From an uncultured Bacteroides sp. (lineage in GTDB: Bacteria; Bacteroidota; Bacteroidia; Bacteroidales; Bacteroidaceae), in the NCBI GenBank assembly GCA_900766005.1, contig CAAFTU010000063.1, forward strand, positions 1 to 18,349: 18,349 bases of DNA, written 5' to 3'. Position numbers and translations under genes: made by a program. Below are positions 1 through 6,797 of this stretch, one piece after another; positions within the stretch are counted from its first letter, which is position 1, and every line of letters starts with the position of its first letter. The notes below the pieces were generated by a model that worked only from the letters and a program-made list of their open reading frames with translations, was not told the origin of the DNA and ran no database searches.

Positions 1-39
1 ATAATCTGGAGGTCCCTGGTTCAAGCCCAGGCTGGTCCA
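1..39 (+). tRNA. tRNA 3' part, anticodon xAT (probably CAT, Met or Ile2), truncated by the window edge
   Basis: The sequence starts inside the anticodon (AT visible), then loop AA and the 3' anticodon strand TCTGG. The variable loop is AGGTC. The T-arm is perfect: CCTGG, loop TTCAAGC, CCAGG (15-31). The 3' acceptor strand is CTGGTCC with discriminator A at 39. No CCA follows, so it would be added after transcription, as is usual in Bacteroidales. The missing first anticodon base is most likely C, because the loop context resembles elongator tRNA-Met. GAT (Ile) cannot be excluded without the 5' half. Confidence 0.85.
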
Positions 40-45
40 CAAACT

Positions 46-80
46 AAAAGGCTGATTCCTAACGGAATACAGCCTTTTTT
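46..80 (+). terminator. Rho-independent terminator of the tRNA gene
   Basis: AAAAGGCTG (46-54) pairs with CAGCCTTTT (70-78). The stem continues inward as ATTCC/GGAAT around loop TAAC, with one bulged A. The T-run lies at the base of the stem (75-80), starting seven bases after the tRNA 3' end. Confidence 0.8.
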
Positions 81-151
81 GTTTGCAGATCCTCCAGATA
101 TAAATCTGTTGCTCTTGGTTGATTTACTCCTAATATATAGCTGTTGTTTCA

Positions 152-355
152 CTATTGTTTCTCTATCTGATACCATGCCACTTCCATTTTCTCTGTTTTA
201 GAGGTACGCCATTTCATAAAGTCCAAGTCTTCACTTTGCCGAGTTCCCATTTGCAATGACAAGGCAGTGCCACCTACCAAGAGATAGGATTTGATGCAGT
301 CCAACTTAGAAACAGCTTCAAAAACTTGCAGCGTGTGTGGAGCTAAACCTTTCAT
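152..355 (-). pseudogene. Truncated AbiEii/AbiGii-type nucleotidyltransferase toxin remnant
   Basis: The 67-residue product carries the start of an AbiEii-like nucleotidyltransferase: LVGGTALSLQ (about residues 26-35) followed by SEDLDF (about 41-46). These are the GG and paired-Asp metal-binding signatures of this fold. Family members are usually around 200 residues or longer, so the reading frame stops soon after the first catalytic motif and the rest of the nucleotidyltransferase core and C-terminal domain are missing. No AbiEi-like antitoxin partner is seen beside it. The minus-strand frame runs into a TAG and then a TGA, and the bases up to the tRNA terminator do not encode the rest of the family. 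I read this as a decayed fragment left by deletion or recombination next to a tRNA. A small expressed protein is possible but unlikely. Confidence 0.6.
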
Positions 356-688
356 GCAAACATTTTAGTAAATTTACATAATAAATTCAGTGTTGATCTC
401 AGAACTTACACAGAAATAATTAGCGTGTTGATAATGAGTTAGATTTACATTTGTTACTCTTGTTACAGGAATCATGAACAGAATTTCTTTCTCTTAGTAT
501 AAAATCATGAGCACATTATATACTCTAAAACTGAAAATGTGGATATTACCCTTAAAAAGTAGGATGAAAATTTGTACGAAACGGGAAGATGGCTTTATCT
601 TTGAAGAATATTAAAGATAGCCGGACTTTTTATTTCGGTGGAATATAGAGGTTGTTAGTATAAAAATAAAAAATTAAATTTAGGTTGT
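356..688 (+). other. A+T-rich gene-free stretch upstream of the GH105 gene, with a hairpin and a possible promoter
   Basis: No convincing coding sequence is seen here. TACATTTG (446-453) fits the Bacteroides -7 consensus TAnnTTTG, but the nearest TTG (428-430) is only 15 nt upstream, so the match is weak. A hairpin lies at 591-622: GGCTTTATCTTT pairs with AAAGATAGCC with a two-base bulge. It is followed by GGACTTTTTA. If 446-453 is the promoter, the leader would exceed 200 nt and this hairpin could act on transcription or translation of the hydrolase. Confidence 0.35.
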
Positions 689-1987
689 ATGGTTAAACGT
701 TATGGTTGTGCAGGCATTTTATTGTTTGCAATGGGATTATTTCCTTTATTGGCACAGGACAATGCTGTGGCTAAAGAGATGGCTATAAAGATAGCCGATC
801 GTATTGTTGCTTCTACGGTTTATGAATTCAAGGATGTAAAAACAGGTAAAGTATACACTTCTTTGGATAATGTTTCTTTAAACCCGGATATGCGTGTCAA
901 TAGTAAATATTTGAATTGGCATTACACAAACGGAGTAACAAATATGGCTTTGATGGAGTTGGGTGATAAAATACAGAACCGGAAATATGAGGATTATGTG
1001 CTGAAGAATATGAAGTTCATTTTTGATAAGACTAACCAGTCCTATTTTCATCGTTTGTATGATAAGACTTTCCGTGAAGGAGGATGGAGAGCGGTTCCCC
1101 GTCTTACTTGGCATATGATTTATAGAAACAAGCGTTTGGATGACAACGGTCCTATGGGGGCTAGTTTGATAACTTTGAACCAGCGTCATCCGGATGATGC
1201 TTTCCAAAAATATATTGAAACAACCAATCATCATATTATGGTTTCAGAACCTCGTTTGGCCGATGGAACCATAGCCCGTTTATGGCCTCATGAAAATACA
1301 ATTTGGGCAGATGATGCGTTTATGGCGGTGTCTTTTATTTCCCGCATGGGAGAGGTTACTGGTGAAAAGAAGTATTTTGATGATGCTGCCAATCAGATAT
1401 TGAATTATACACGATATTTGTGGTGTCCTGAAAAACAGATTTATTATCATTGCTATCATACGGATAATAAGGAACATGGAGTGGCGCATTGGTCCCGGGC
1501 CAATGGATGGATTTTTATGGCGACAGCTGATCTGTTGGCAAGAATGCCGGAAAATCATCCCATGCGTGAGGATGTGATAAAGAATTTCCAGATGCAGGCT
1601 AGTGGAGTAGCGCGGTATCAAGGGAAAAACGGTTTGTGGCATCAGTTGTTGGATAAAGAAGATTCTTATGAAGAAATTACCGGTAGTTCTATGTTTGTAT
1701 TTGGCATAGCTAAAGGTGTGAAGGAAGGATGGTTGCATCCGGATTTCATTTATGTAGCATGGCAGGGATTCAAAGGAATGTTGTCAAAAATTTCAGAGAA
1801 TGGTGATGTGACGGCTATTTGTGTCGGTACAGGTATTATGCCTTCCACCGTATTTTATTATAATCGTCCCACTCAGGAAAATGATCCGATGGGTGAAGGG
1901 CCTGTGTTACGTGCTTTGGTGGAAATGATTGATGCGCCTAAATACACGGAGATTAGTGCGAACGATCAGTATGATAGGATAAAATAA
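689..1987 (+). CDS. Secreted GH105 (GH88-like) unsaturated rhamnogalacturonyl hydrolase
   Basis: This family removes the unsaturated uronic sugar from the non-reducing end of oligosaccharides made by polysaccharide lyases, using hydration of the double bond. The substrate is usually pectic rhamnogalacturonan. The 432-residue length is slightly longer than the YteR-type average because of the signal peptide (residues 1-22; cleavage before Gln23, in ...PLLA-QDN). Visible motifs are LDDNGPM (150-156) and WADDAF (206-211), each carrying a candidate catalytic Asp. HWSRANGW (267-274) and the EEITGSSMF block (328-336) are typical of the (alpha/alpha)6 barrel. The export signal places it in the periplasm or outside the cell. 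It stands alone: no SusC/SusD pair or lyase is in the window, so the exact substrate is unknown. Its codons are visibly more A+T-rich than those of the genes at the right end. Confidence 0.88.
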   Translation: MVKRYGCAGILLFAMGLFPLLAQDNAVAKEMAIKIADRIVASTVYEFKDVKTGKVYTSLDNVSLNPDMRVNSKYLNWHYTNGVTNMALMELGDKIQNRKYEDYVLKNMKFIFDKTNQSYFHRLYDKTFREGGWRAVPRLTWHMIYRNKRLDDNGPMGASLITLNQRHPDDAFQKYIETTNHHIMVSEPRLADGTIARLWPHENTIWADDAFMAVSFISRMGEVTGEKKYFDDAANQILNYTRYLWCPEKQIYYHCYHTDNKEHGVAHWSRANGWIFMATADLLARMPENHPMREDVIKNFQMQASGVARYQGKNGLWHQLLDKEDSYEEITGSSMFVFGIAKGVKEGWLHPDFIYVAWQGFKGMLSKISENGDVTAICVGTGIMPSTVFYYNRPTQENDPMGEGPVLRALVEMIDAPKYTEISANDQYDRIK

Positions 1988-2002
1988 AAAAAGAGATTAA
2001 TT

Positions 2003-2040
2003 TACCCGTTGGCAAGCTGAGCTTAAGTTGTCAACGGGTA
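2003..2040. terminator. Hairpin terminator between convergent genes
   Basis: TACCCGTTGGCAA (2003-2015) pairs with TTGTCAACGGGTA (2028-2040), 13 bp with one G-T pair. On the minus strand it is followed, after about nine bases, by a T-rich run (1985-1994 read in reverse), so it best serves the lipoprotein gene at 2045-2542. It can also stop read-through from the hydrolase gene. Confidence 0.65.
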
Positions 2041-2044
2041 TATG

Positions 2045-2542
2045 TTAGAATGTTAAATCAAAACGCCCTTCTGTCACTCTTCCTCCTTCAAAAGTTCCGC
2101 TGATTATTCTGTTTTTCAAATCAAAGCGGGTAATATTGACAATGCCGTCTTCCAGTCTTTCTTCTTGTTTATTACCATCTTTGAATACGGCGTCGGTATA
2201 GATGGTCTGATCATTATTCATCCTTTCAAGAGCACTGTAAACAGTGATATTTTTTTCTTTCGGGTCAATGATATTGAAAGAAATAGACGTATTGGTATCT
2301 ACCCAAACGTATACATGGACTGTTGCTTTTTCATCTTCATTATAAGCAGGATAGTAGGATGCTTTATGGTCCGGCCCATAGCGTTGTCCTGTATATATCC
2401 AGCCGTCTATCAGACAGCCAAAGGTATTGGCGCCTGTCTGAGTGGCAGGTGGCATGAGAGTAGGATCTGCTGAAAAGTCTTCTCCATCACAGGCACAGCA
2501 TAACGCGATAGTTAATACTATTGTAATAAGATATTTAATCAT
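2045..2542 (-). CDS. Small Bacteroidales lipoprotein of unknown function (DUF6252-like)
   Basis: The 165-residue product has a lipoprotein signal: a short basic start, a hydrophobic stretch (residues 3-16) and a lipobox ending CCAC with Cys18 as the lipid-bearing residue. Asp and Glu follow directly (C-D-G-E-D), which resembles the acidic surface-export signal of Bacteroides lipoproteins, so outer-membrane surface display is possible (inference). The mature part starts with a TQTGANTFGCLIDGW segment (about 35-49) that I associate with the DUF6252 group, then a beta-rich domain with a repeated invariant-looking Gly pattern near the C-terminus. It follows the barrel gene at 2555-3208 with a 12-base gap, so the two are likely co-transcribed. 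No enzymatic motif is seen. The DUF name is from memory of the family pattern. Confidence 0.7.
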   Translation of the reverse strand: MIKYLITIVLTIALCCACDGEDFSADPTLMPPATQTGANTFGCLIDGWIYTGQRYGPDHKASYYPAYNEDEKATVHVYVWVDTNTSISFNIIDPKEKNITVYSALERMNNDQTIYTDAVFKDGNKQEERLEDGIVNITRFDLKNRIISGTFEGGRVTEGRFDLTF

Positions 2543-2554
2543 GGTCTGAATCTT

Positions 2555-3208
2555 TTAAAAGTGATAATTAATACCTGCCGAGAAAGATAATTGAGAAATG
2601 TCATCCGAACCGTTCATCGGATAATGTGGTTGTACCATCCATTCTTTATGATGATAGCGGACGGAATATTCACCGGAATACGCCAGGATATAGCTTATCC
2701 TTGCACTGATCCCCCAATGGGTGAAAAGGTGGTATTCTCCGCCTACTCCAAAGTTTGCCGCCCATTTGTTCATGGATACTTTTCGTGGTTTATCATATAC
2801 CATACTGTCGTCTTTATATAACTGGTATCCGGTTCCGGTAGTAAAATACCAATCGAATTGTTGTTTCAGCCAATGCAGGGAGAACTGTGGAGCAAAATAA
2901 TGTGTTTGAATCTTGTCTGTGGTATTTGTCGTGTTGCCTGTATACCGGCTGCCTTGATAAAGTATTCCGAATCCGGCTCTAATGGCAGGCTTGTTTCCTA
3001 CCAGGTAAGTATAACTTCCTGACCAACCTATGCCGTTGCGCAAATTCGAAGAATATCCTGCTATTCCTATCAGCTTTCCGGTGTAGAGGGTAGGACCTGT
3101 CTGAAAGGACAGAACGGATCGTTTGTCAGTGCCGGATTGTGCATATAGCGATGTTGGACACAGCAGCGTGGCTACTATAATAAAATATAGTTTGTTTTTC
3201 ATGGTCAT
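2555..3208 (-). CDS. Outer-membrane beta-barrel protein, small
   Basis: The 217-residue product starts with a signal peptide (hydrophobic residues 7-17) predicted to be cut after Ala23 (SLYA-QSG), giving an N-terminal Gln. The rest is alternating polar and aromatic strands separated by short turns, with many Tyr, Trp and Gly residues, and ends in ...INYHF. A C-terminal Phe is the classic signal for outer-membrane barrel assembly. The length fits a barrel of about eight strands. Two start codons lie close together (3208 and 3202); either gives a good signal peptide. It is the first gene of a pair with the lipoprotein at 2045-2542. Ligand and role cannot be told from sequence. Confidence 0.75.
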   Translation of the reverse strand: MTMKNKLYFIIVATLLCPTSLYAQSGTDKRSVLSFQTGPTLYTGKLIGIAGYSSNLRNGIGWSGSYTYLVGNKPAIRAGFGILYQGSRYTGNTTNTTDKIQTHYFAPQFSLHWLKQQFDWYFTTGTGYQLYKDDSMVYDKPRKVSMNKWAANFGVGGEYHLFTHWGISARISYILAYSGEYSVRYHHKEWMVQPHYPMNGSDDISQLSFSAGINYHF

Positions 3209-3228
3209 TGTGTTTATCTAGGTGGGTA

Positions 3229-3236
3229 CAAAAATA
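3229..3236 (-). promoter_or_regulatory. Bacteroides-type -7 element for the barrel-lipoprotein pair
   Basis: On the minus strand this reads TATTTTTG, an exact match to TAnnTTTG, 21 bases before the start codon at 3208. No clear -33 TTTG is found at the expected distance, so support is partial. Confidence 0.4.
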
Positions 3237-3381
3237 ATAAATCATTGGAAATAACAGCATTAATAGTTTTCTTATTTTAAGTAATCCGTGAAAAATGTGA
3301 TAGATTAACACTTTCCTGCCATCTTTATTCCATTCATTCTGTTTTCTTGTGAAGATTATTCACTTTAAAACCTTATAGTTT

Positions 3382-3630
3382 ATGAAACCAGTAGAATCAG
3401 ACCGGTTGGATGCCGAAGAGCGTAGAGAACTGAGCAGTTCTGATTTCGGAATTCCTGAAGAGCGTGCTTTCCCGATGCCCGATGCGGCACATGTGCGGGC
3501 GGCGGAAGCCTATTTCCGTTATGCTAGTGATGATCAGAAGCCTGAGTTGGCGAGGAATATACTGGAAAAAGCGGCTGAATACGGAGTGCGTGTAGAGAGT
3601 CCTGTGGTGCTGTCTTGGGCCGGGAAATAG
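3382..3630 (+). CDS. Small conserved protein of unknown function (DUF6582-like motif)
   Basis: This 82-residue, strongly charged protein has no signal peptide or membrane segment. The middle contains DFGIPEERAFPMPDAAHVRAA (about 21-41), cited here only by its key pattern F-x-IPE-R-x-(F/Y)-P-x-x-D-x-x-H-x-R-A. The same pattern occurs in phage-associated small proteins (DUF6582 type), where it sits near an aspartic or structural region. The C-terminal half is predicted helical, ending VVLSWAGK. It has its own upstream region, is not tightly linked to either neighbour, and is more G+C-rich than its flanks. Coding is supported by the motif and codon pattern. Function is unknown. Confidence 0.7.
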   Translation: MKPVESDRLDAEERRELSSSDFGIPEERAFPMPDAAHVRAAEAYFRYASDDQKPELARNILEKAAEYGVRVESPVVLSWAGK

Positions 3631-3718
3631 TTGTTGTATAATGATTTGACCTTTTGTGTTGCTGAATATTGTGTAAATGTAGGTGCCGAATCGTGAAGGA
3701 AAGTTATTATTTAAATAT

Positions 3719-3731
3719 TTTCCTAAGGAAA
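3719..3731. promoter_or_regulatory. Putative operator copy 1, TTTCCTAAGGAAA
   Basis: Arms TTTCC and GGAAA surround TAA. The same 13 bases recur exactly at 3771-3783, 52 bp further on (about five helical turns, hence the same DNA face). This copy abuts the -33 element at 3732-3735. Confidence 0.6.
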
Positions 3732-3763
3732 TTTGTTATATAGGAAAGTATGGAATATATTTG
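3732..3763 (+). promoter_or_regulatory. Bacteroides-type promoter of the thioredoxin-MarR operon
   Basis: TTTG at 3732-3735, then 20 bases, then TATATTTG at 3756-3763. Both elements match the Bacteroides sigma-ABfr consensus exactly at the expected spacing. Transcription would start near 3770, inside or just before the second operator copy, leaving a leader of about 50 bases before the start at 3823. Confidence 0.72.
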
Positions 3764-3770
3764 GAAAAAG

Positions 3771-3783
3771 TTTCCTAAGGAAA
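3771..3783. promoter_or_regulatory. Putative operator copy 2, TTTCCTAAGGAAA
   Basis: This is an exact second copy of 3719-3731 (identity extends one base further, to TTTCCTAAGGAAAT). It covers the predicted transcription start. A dimeric regulator bound here would block initiation. The MarR-type protein encoded third in this operon is the natural candidate. Confidence 0.6.
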
Positions 3784-3822
3784 TAATTAAAGGAGATAAC
3801 ATAACAGAGTCCGGTTTTAATT

Positions 3823-4053
3823 ATGAAGAAGAGTATGAAAAAAGAGTTTATAAAAAGGTATGGATGGACATTGCTTGGTATTGTGGCAGGAATGGTAGGA
3901 GGATATTTGTATTGGCGGTATGTAGGTTGCACCACTGGGACTTGCCCTATCACTTCTTCTCCTGTCAACAGTTCCATTTGGGGGGCGGCAATGGGGGGAT
4001 TGTTGCTCAGTTCATTTATGCCGGAGCATAGAAAGATAAAGAAGGAGGAATAA
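3823..4053 (+). CDS. DUF6132-like small inner-membrane protein
   Basis: The 76-residue product has a basic N-terminus, a first membrane segment (about 14-31), a short loop YWRYVGCTTGTCPITSSP (about 30-47), and a second glycine-rich segment (about 49-65) before a charged tail. The G-C-x-x-G-x-C-P-I-T-S-x-P loop is the signature I associate with DUF6132. The two cysteines (36 and 41) sit in the loop between helices. The next gene encodes an exported thioredoxin, so the pair may be a thiol-disulfide partner of it (inference). It is the first gene of the operon; the thioredoxin start follows after two bases. A second in-frame Met four codons in is an alternative start. Molecular role is unknown. 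Confidence 0.78.
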   Translation: MKKSMKKEFIKRYGWTLLGIVAGMVGGYLYWRYVGCTTGTCPITSSPVNSSIWGAAMGGLLLSSFMPEHRKIKKEE

Positions 4054-4055
4054 GT

Positions 4056-4535
4056 ATGAATAAAACGATTTTATTTTTTTTAGCCCTTGTGCTGGCTGCC
4101 ACAACAGCTTGCGGCAGAGGAAGCAGTAATAATAACCCTGTAAAAGAAGAAACTATGGCAACAGAAGGAAATGGAAAGGTCATACATTTGACTAAAGCTG
4201 AATTTTTGGCGAAAGTATATAATTTCGAGAAAAACCCGGAAGAGTGGAAATATGAAGGTGACAAACCGGCTATTGTGGATTTCTATGCTGACTGGTGTGG
4301 TCCTTGCAAAATGGTAGCTCCTATTTTGGACGAATTGGCAAAAGAATACGATGGCCAGATTGTGATTTATAAAGTGGACACGGAGAAAGAACAGGAACTG
4401 GCAGGCGCGTTTGGTATACGGAGTATTCCGTCCATTCTGTTCATCCCCATGGAAGGAAAGCCGGAGATGGCACAGGGGGCTATGCCCAAAGCGTCATTTA
4501 AAAAGGCTATTGATGAGTTTTTATTGAAAAAATAA
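4056..4535 (+). CDS. Exported lipoprotein thioredoxin
   Basis: The 159-residue product starts with a lipoprotein signal (lipobox TTAC, Cys19), then a Ser/Asn-rich linker to about residue 40 and a complete thioredoxin fold. WCGPCK (80-85) is the redox active site, with the preceding DFYAD strand. SIPS (123-126) carries the cis-proline, and the usual Lys/Asp core residues are present. It would be anchored in the envelope facing the periplasm and act as a reductase or oxidoreductase for exported proteins. Periplasmic thioredoxins of the TrxA type are known in Bacteroides fragilis (TrxP), but I cannot tell from sequence alone whether this is that ortholog. It lies two bases after the DUF6132 gene and upstream of the MarR gene. 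No membrane electron donor (DsbD/CcdA type) is in the window. Confidence 0.92.
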   Translation: MNKTILFFLALVLAATTACGRGSSNNNPVKEETMATEGNGKVIHLTKAEFLAKVYNFEKNPEEWKYEGDKPAIVDFYADWCGPCKMVAPILDELAKEYDGQIVIYKVDTEKEQELAGAFGIRSIPSILFIPMEGKPEMAQGAMPKASFKKAIDEFLLKK

Positions 4536-4572
4536 GTACTTTTGTGCAATAGCATCAAGAAGAAAGAGCAAT

Positions 4573-4920
4573 ATGGAAACTTTATGTAAAATAAGAGATC
4601 TCTATCGCGCTATTGCAGAATTTGAAACACGGTTTGAAAAGGCGCACCACCTTTGTCTGAACGAAGGAATGTTGCTGTGCTGTCTCTCCAGAAAGAAACG
4701 CCTGTCCTCGGGAGAGATAGCAGAGCAATTGGGGCTTTCTAATTCGAATACTTCTAAGGTTATCAGATCTGTAGAGGATAAAGGCTATATAGAGCGTAAT
4801 TTGGGAGATTGTGACAAACGCCAGATGTATTTCTCGCTTACGGCGGAAGGAAAGAAAATACTGAAGGAGATGGAATGCTGTAATATTGAGATTCCTGAGT
4901 TACTGAGGTCTGTATTATAA
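4573..4920 (+). CDS. MarR-family transcriptional regulator, cysteine-rich
   Basis: This 115-residue protein is slightly shorter than typical MarR proteins (135-150). The winged helix is clear: LSSGEIAEQLGLSNSNTSKVI (about 44-64) is the helix-turn-helix, summarised here by its SGEIA-QLG-SN-NTSK pattern. It is followed by R-SVEDKGYIER and the wing G-D-CDKR-Q-YFSLTAEGK (78-94), where the DxR pair is the MarR hallmark. Seven cysteines (5, 28, 36, 37, 80, 102, 103) are unusual for this size. One lies in the wing itself, so thiol oxidation could change DNA binding (inference). It sits 37 bases after the thioredoxin gene. The paired palindromes at the operon promoter suggest autoregulation. Ligand and targets are untested. 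Confidence 0.88.
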   Translation: METLCKIRDLYRAIAEFETRFEKAHHLCLNEGMLLCCLSRKKRLSSGEIAEQLGLSNSNTSKVIRSVEDKGYIERNLGDCDKRQMYFSLTAEGKKILKEMECCNIEIPELLRSVL

Positions 4921-4943
4921 TAGTAAGAAAGATACCGCTGTAG

Positions 4944-5609
4944 ATGAAGTCTGTTTTTATTTTTATATCATTGCTGATAATGCTCTGTCCCGCTTTCTCG
5001 CAAAGCAGGATGGAGCATTATCTTGATTCTTTGGGATTGGTGAATGTAGGCCGGATGGACCCGACATTGAAAATAGATTTGATGTATACCCGTGCCGACA
5101 ATTTTACCGGGAAAGTCCTTTATGAGGATTTGCAGGAGGCCTATCTTCATCCCGAGGCTGCCAAAGCCTTGTTGCAAGCGCAAAAGCGGTTGAAAGAGTT
5201 GTATCCCGGTTATTCTCTGATTATTTATGATGCCGCCCGTCCCATGTCCGTGCAGCAGAAAATGTGGAATGTGGTAAAAGGTACTTCCCAAAATATATAT
5301 GTATCCAATCCGGCCCGGGGAGGAGGGTTGCATAATTATGGTTTGGCGGTGGATGTGAGTATTGCAGATGAAAAAGGAAATCCTTTGCCTATGGGGACCA
5401 AGGTGGATCATTTGGGCAAGGAAGCACACATAGATACCGAGGCGGCAATGGTACAGCAGGGAATCATTACAGCGCAGGAACGGAAAAACCGTTTGCTGCT
5501 GCGCCGGGTCATGACGGATGCGGGTTATAAACCTTTGCGCAGTGAGTGGTGGCATTTCAACTTCCGCAGTCGTGAAGAGGCAAAACGGAACTATAAAGTA
5601 ATTAGATAA
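4944..5609 (+). CDS. Exported M15D (VanX/DdpX-like) D-Ala-D-Ala dipeptidase
   Basis: This family hydrolyses D-Ala-D-Ala with a single zinc ion. The 221-residue protein has a signal peptide (cleavage predicted after Ser19, PAFS-QSR), unlike cytoplasmic VanX. Catalytic motifs are complete: DAARP (96-100) with Arg99, LHNYGLAVDV (129-138) with zinc ligands His130 and Asp137, and EWWHF (201-205) with catalytic Glu201 and zinc ligand His204. The periplasmic location suggests release or scavenging of cell-wall D-Ala dipeptide, not precursor editing for glycopeptide resistance. It starts 23 bases after the MarR gene, and the methyltransferase gene begins three bases after its stop, so it is probably in the same transcript. 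There is no VanH/VanA-like ligase nearby. Confidence 0.88.
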   Translation: MKSVFIFISLLIMLCPAFSQSRMEHYLDSLGLVNVGRMDPTLKIDLMYTRADNFTGKVLYEDLQEAYLHPEAAKALLQAQKRLKELYPGYSLIIYDAARPMSVQQKMWNVVKGTSQNIYVSNPARGGGLHNYGLAVDVSIADEKGNPLPMGTKVDHLGKEAHIDTEAAMVQQGIITAQERKNRLLLRRVMTDAGYKPLRSEWWHFNFRSREEAKRNYKVIR

Positions 5610-5612
5610 AGG

Positions 5613-6797
5613 ATGGAAATATCAACAAAAACACTCCATTTCATCGAAGAACACAGAGAGGACGATACGCGTACACTTGCTTTGCAAAGTAAGAAATATC
5701 CCGATGTAGACATGGCGGCAGCTGTCACACAAATTGCCGGACGGCAGGTGGCGGCCCGCAAGATACCTTCATGGTATCCGGTTTCTGCATTATGGTATCC
5801 CCCTCATTTGTCTATGGAGCAATGTTCTTCCGAAGCAACTGCTTTGTATAAGGCCTCTTTGTTGGAAGGCGATACTTTTGCCGATTTAACCGGAGGTTTC
5901 GGTATTGATTGCAGCTTTATCTCCCGGAATTTCAAGCAGGCTGATTATGTGGAAAGGCAGTCAGGACTTTGTGAGCTGGCTTTGCATAATTTCCCTTTGT
6001 TGGGGTTGGGGCACATTCGGATACACAACCGGGACGGGGTATCCTATTTGCAGGAAATGCTTCCGGTAGATTGCTTGTTTTTAGACCCTGCCAGAAGAGA
6101 CGGACACGGTGGAAAGACGGTTGCCATCTCTGATTGCGAGCCGGATGTTACTGTTTTGGAGCCTTTGCTGGTTGATAAGGCAAAGAAAGTGATGGTGAAA
6201 TTATCGCCTATGCTGGATCTGTCATTGGCATTGAACGAGTTGAAAACAGTTCGTGCGGTACACATTGTCGCTGTGAATAACGAGTGCAAGGAGTTATTGC
6301 TGATACTGCAAAAAGAGTCCGTTTCATCGGAGGTAAGCATCCATTGCGAACATATTGCAGGCAACGGGGAGAGCCGGCATTACACCTTTACCTTGAAGCG
6401 GGAAAAAACATCGCCCTGTCTTTTGGCCGATGAAGTCGGAACTTATTTGTATGAACCGAATGCCGCTATATTGAAAGCCGGTGCTTTTCGTTCTCTCACA
6501 CAAACCTATCCTGTGGCGAAACTTCACCTCAACAGCCATTTATATACCTCTGTTTCTTTGGTTCCGGATTTTCCGGGACGTCGTTTCCGGGTTGAGGCCG
6601 TATCGGGTTTTGGAAAAAAGGAATTGAAAGCGTTCTTGATGGATATGGACAAGGCGAATATTACGATCCGCAACTTTCCATTATCGGTTGCGGAACTTCG
6701 CAAACGTTTGAAACTGAAAGAGGGAGGAGATGATTATATCTTTGCCACTACCTTGTCCGGCGGGCAGAAAGTCTTGATTAGAGGGAAGAAGTGTTAG
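5613..6797 (+). CDS. Class I SAM-dependent methyltransferase with C-terminal THUMP-like domain
   Basis: The 394-residue cytoplasmic protein has an N-terminal helical region, then a Rossmann methyltransferase core. DLTGGFGID (91-99) is the SAM-binding glycine loop. VERQ (113-116) ends strand two with the acidic ribose-binding residue. LFLDPARRD (155-163) is in the catalytic motif IV position. The C-terminal part (about 310-394), with its basic FRVEAVSGFGKKELKAFL-like start, fits the THUMP-like domain seen in Bacteroidetes members, consistent with an RNA substrate. The start codon is three bases after the dipeptidase stop; AGG before it may serve as a ribosome site. The stop overlaps the convergent response-regulator stop by four bases. 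The methylated RNA position is not known. Confidence 0.85.
   Translation: MEISTKTLHFIEEHREDDTRTLALQSKKYPDVDMAAAVTQIAGRQVAARKIPSWYPVSALWYPPHLSMEQCSSEATALYKASLLEGDTFADLTGGFGIDCSFISRNFKQADYVERQSGLCELALHNFPLLGLGHIRIHNRDGVSYLQEMLPVDCLFLDPARRDGHGGKTVAISDCEPDVTVLEPLLVDKAKKVMVKLSPMLDLSLALNELKTVRAVHIVAVNNECKELLLILQKESVSSEVSIHCEHIAGNGESRHYTFTLKREKTSPCLLADEVGTYLYEPNAAILKAGAFRSLTQTYPVAKLHLNSHLYTSVSLVPDFPGRRFRVEAVSGFGKKELKAFLMDMDKANITIRNFPLSVAELRKRLKLKEGGDDYIFATTLSGGQKVLIRGKKC

Noticed and set aside
4..99. ATCTGGAGG in the tRNA (4-12) and its inverted copy CCTCCAGAT (91-99) as an integration site
   Set aside because: Attachment sites are direct repeats. This copy is inverted, only nine bases long, and no integrase is visible.
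152..355. A working AbiE toxin-antitoxin system
   Set aside because: Only the N-terminal third or less of the toxin is present and no antitoxin gene is adjacent.
4944..5609. VanX-type glycopeptide resistance
   Set aside because: The protein has a signal peptide and no VanH/VanA genes nearby, so cell-wall dipeptide turnover is more likely.
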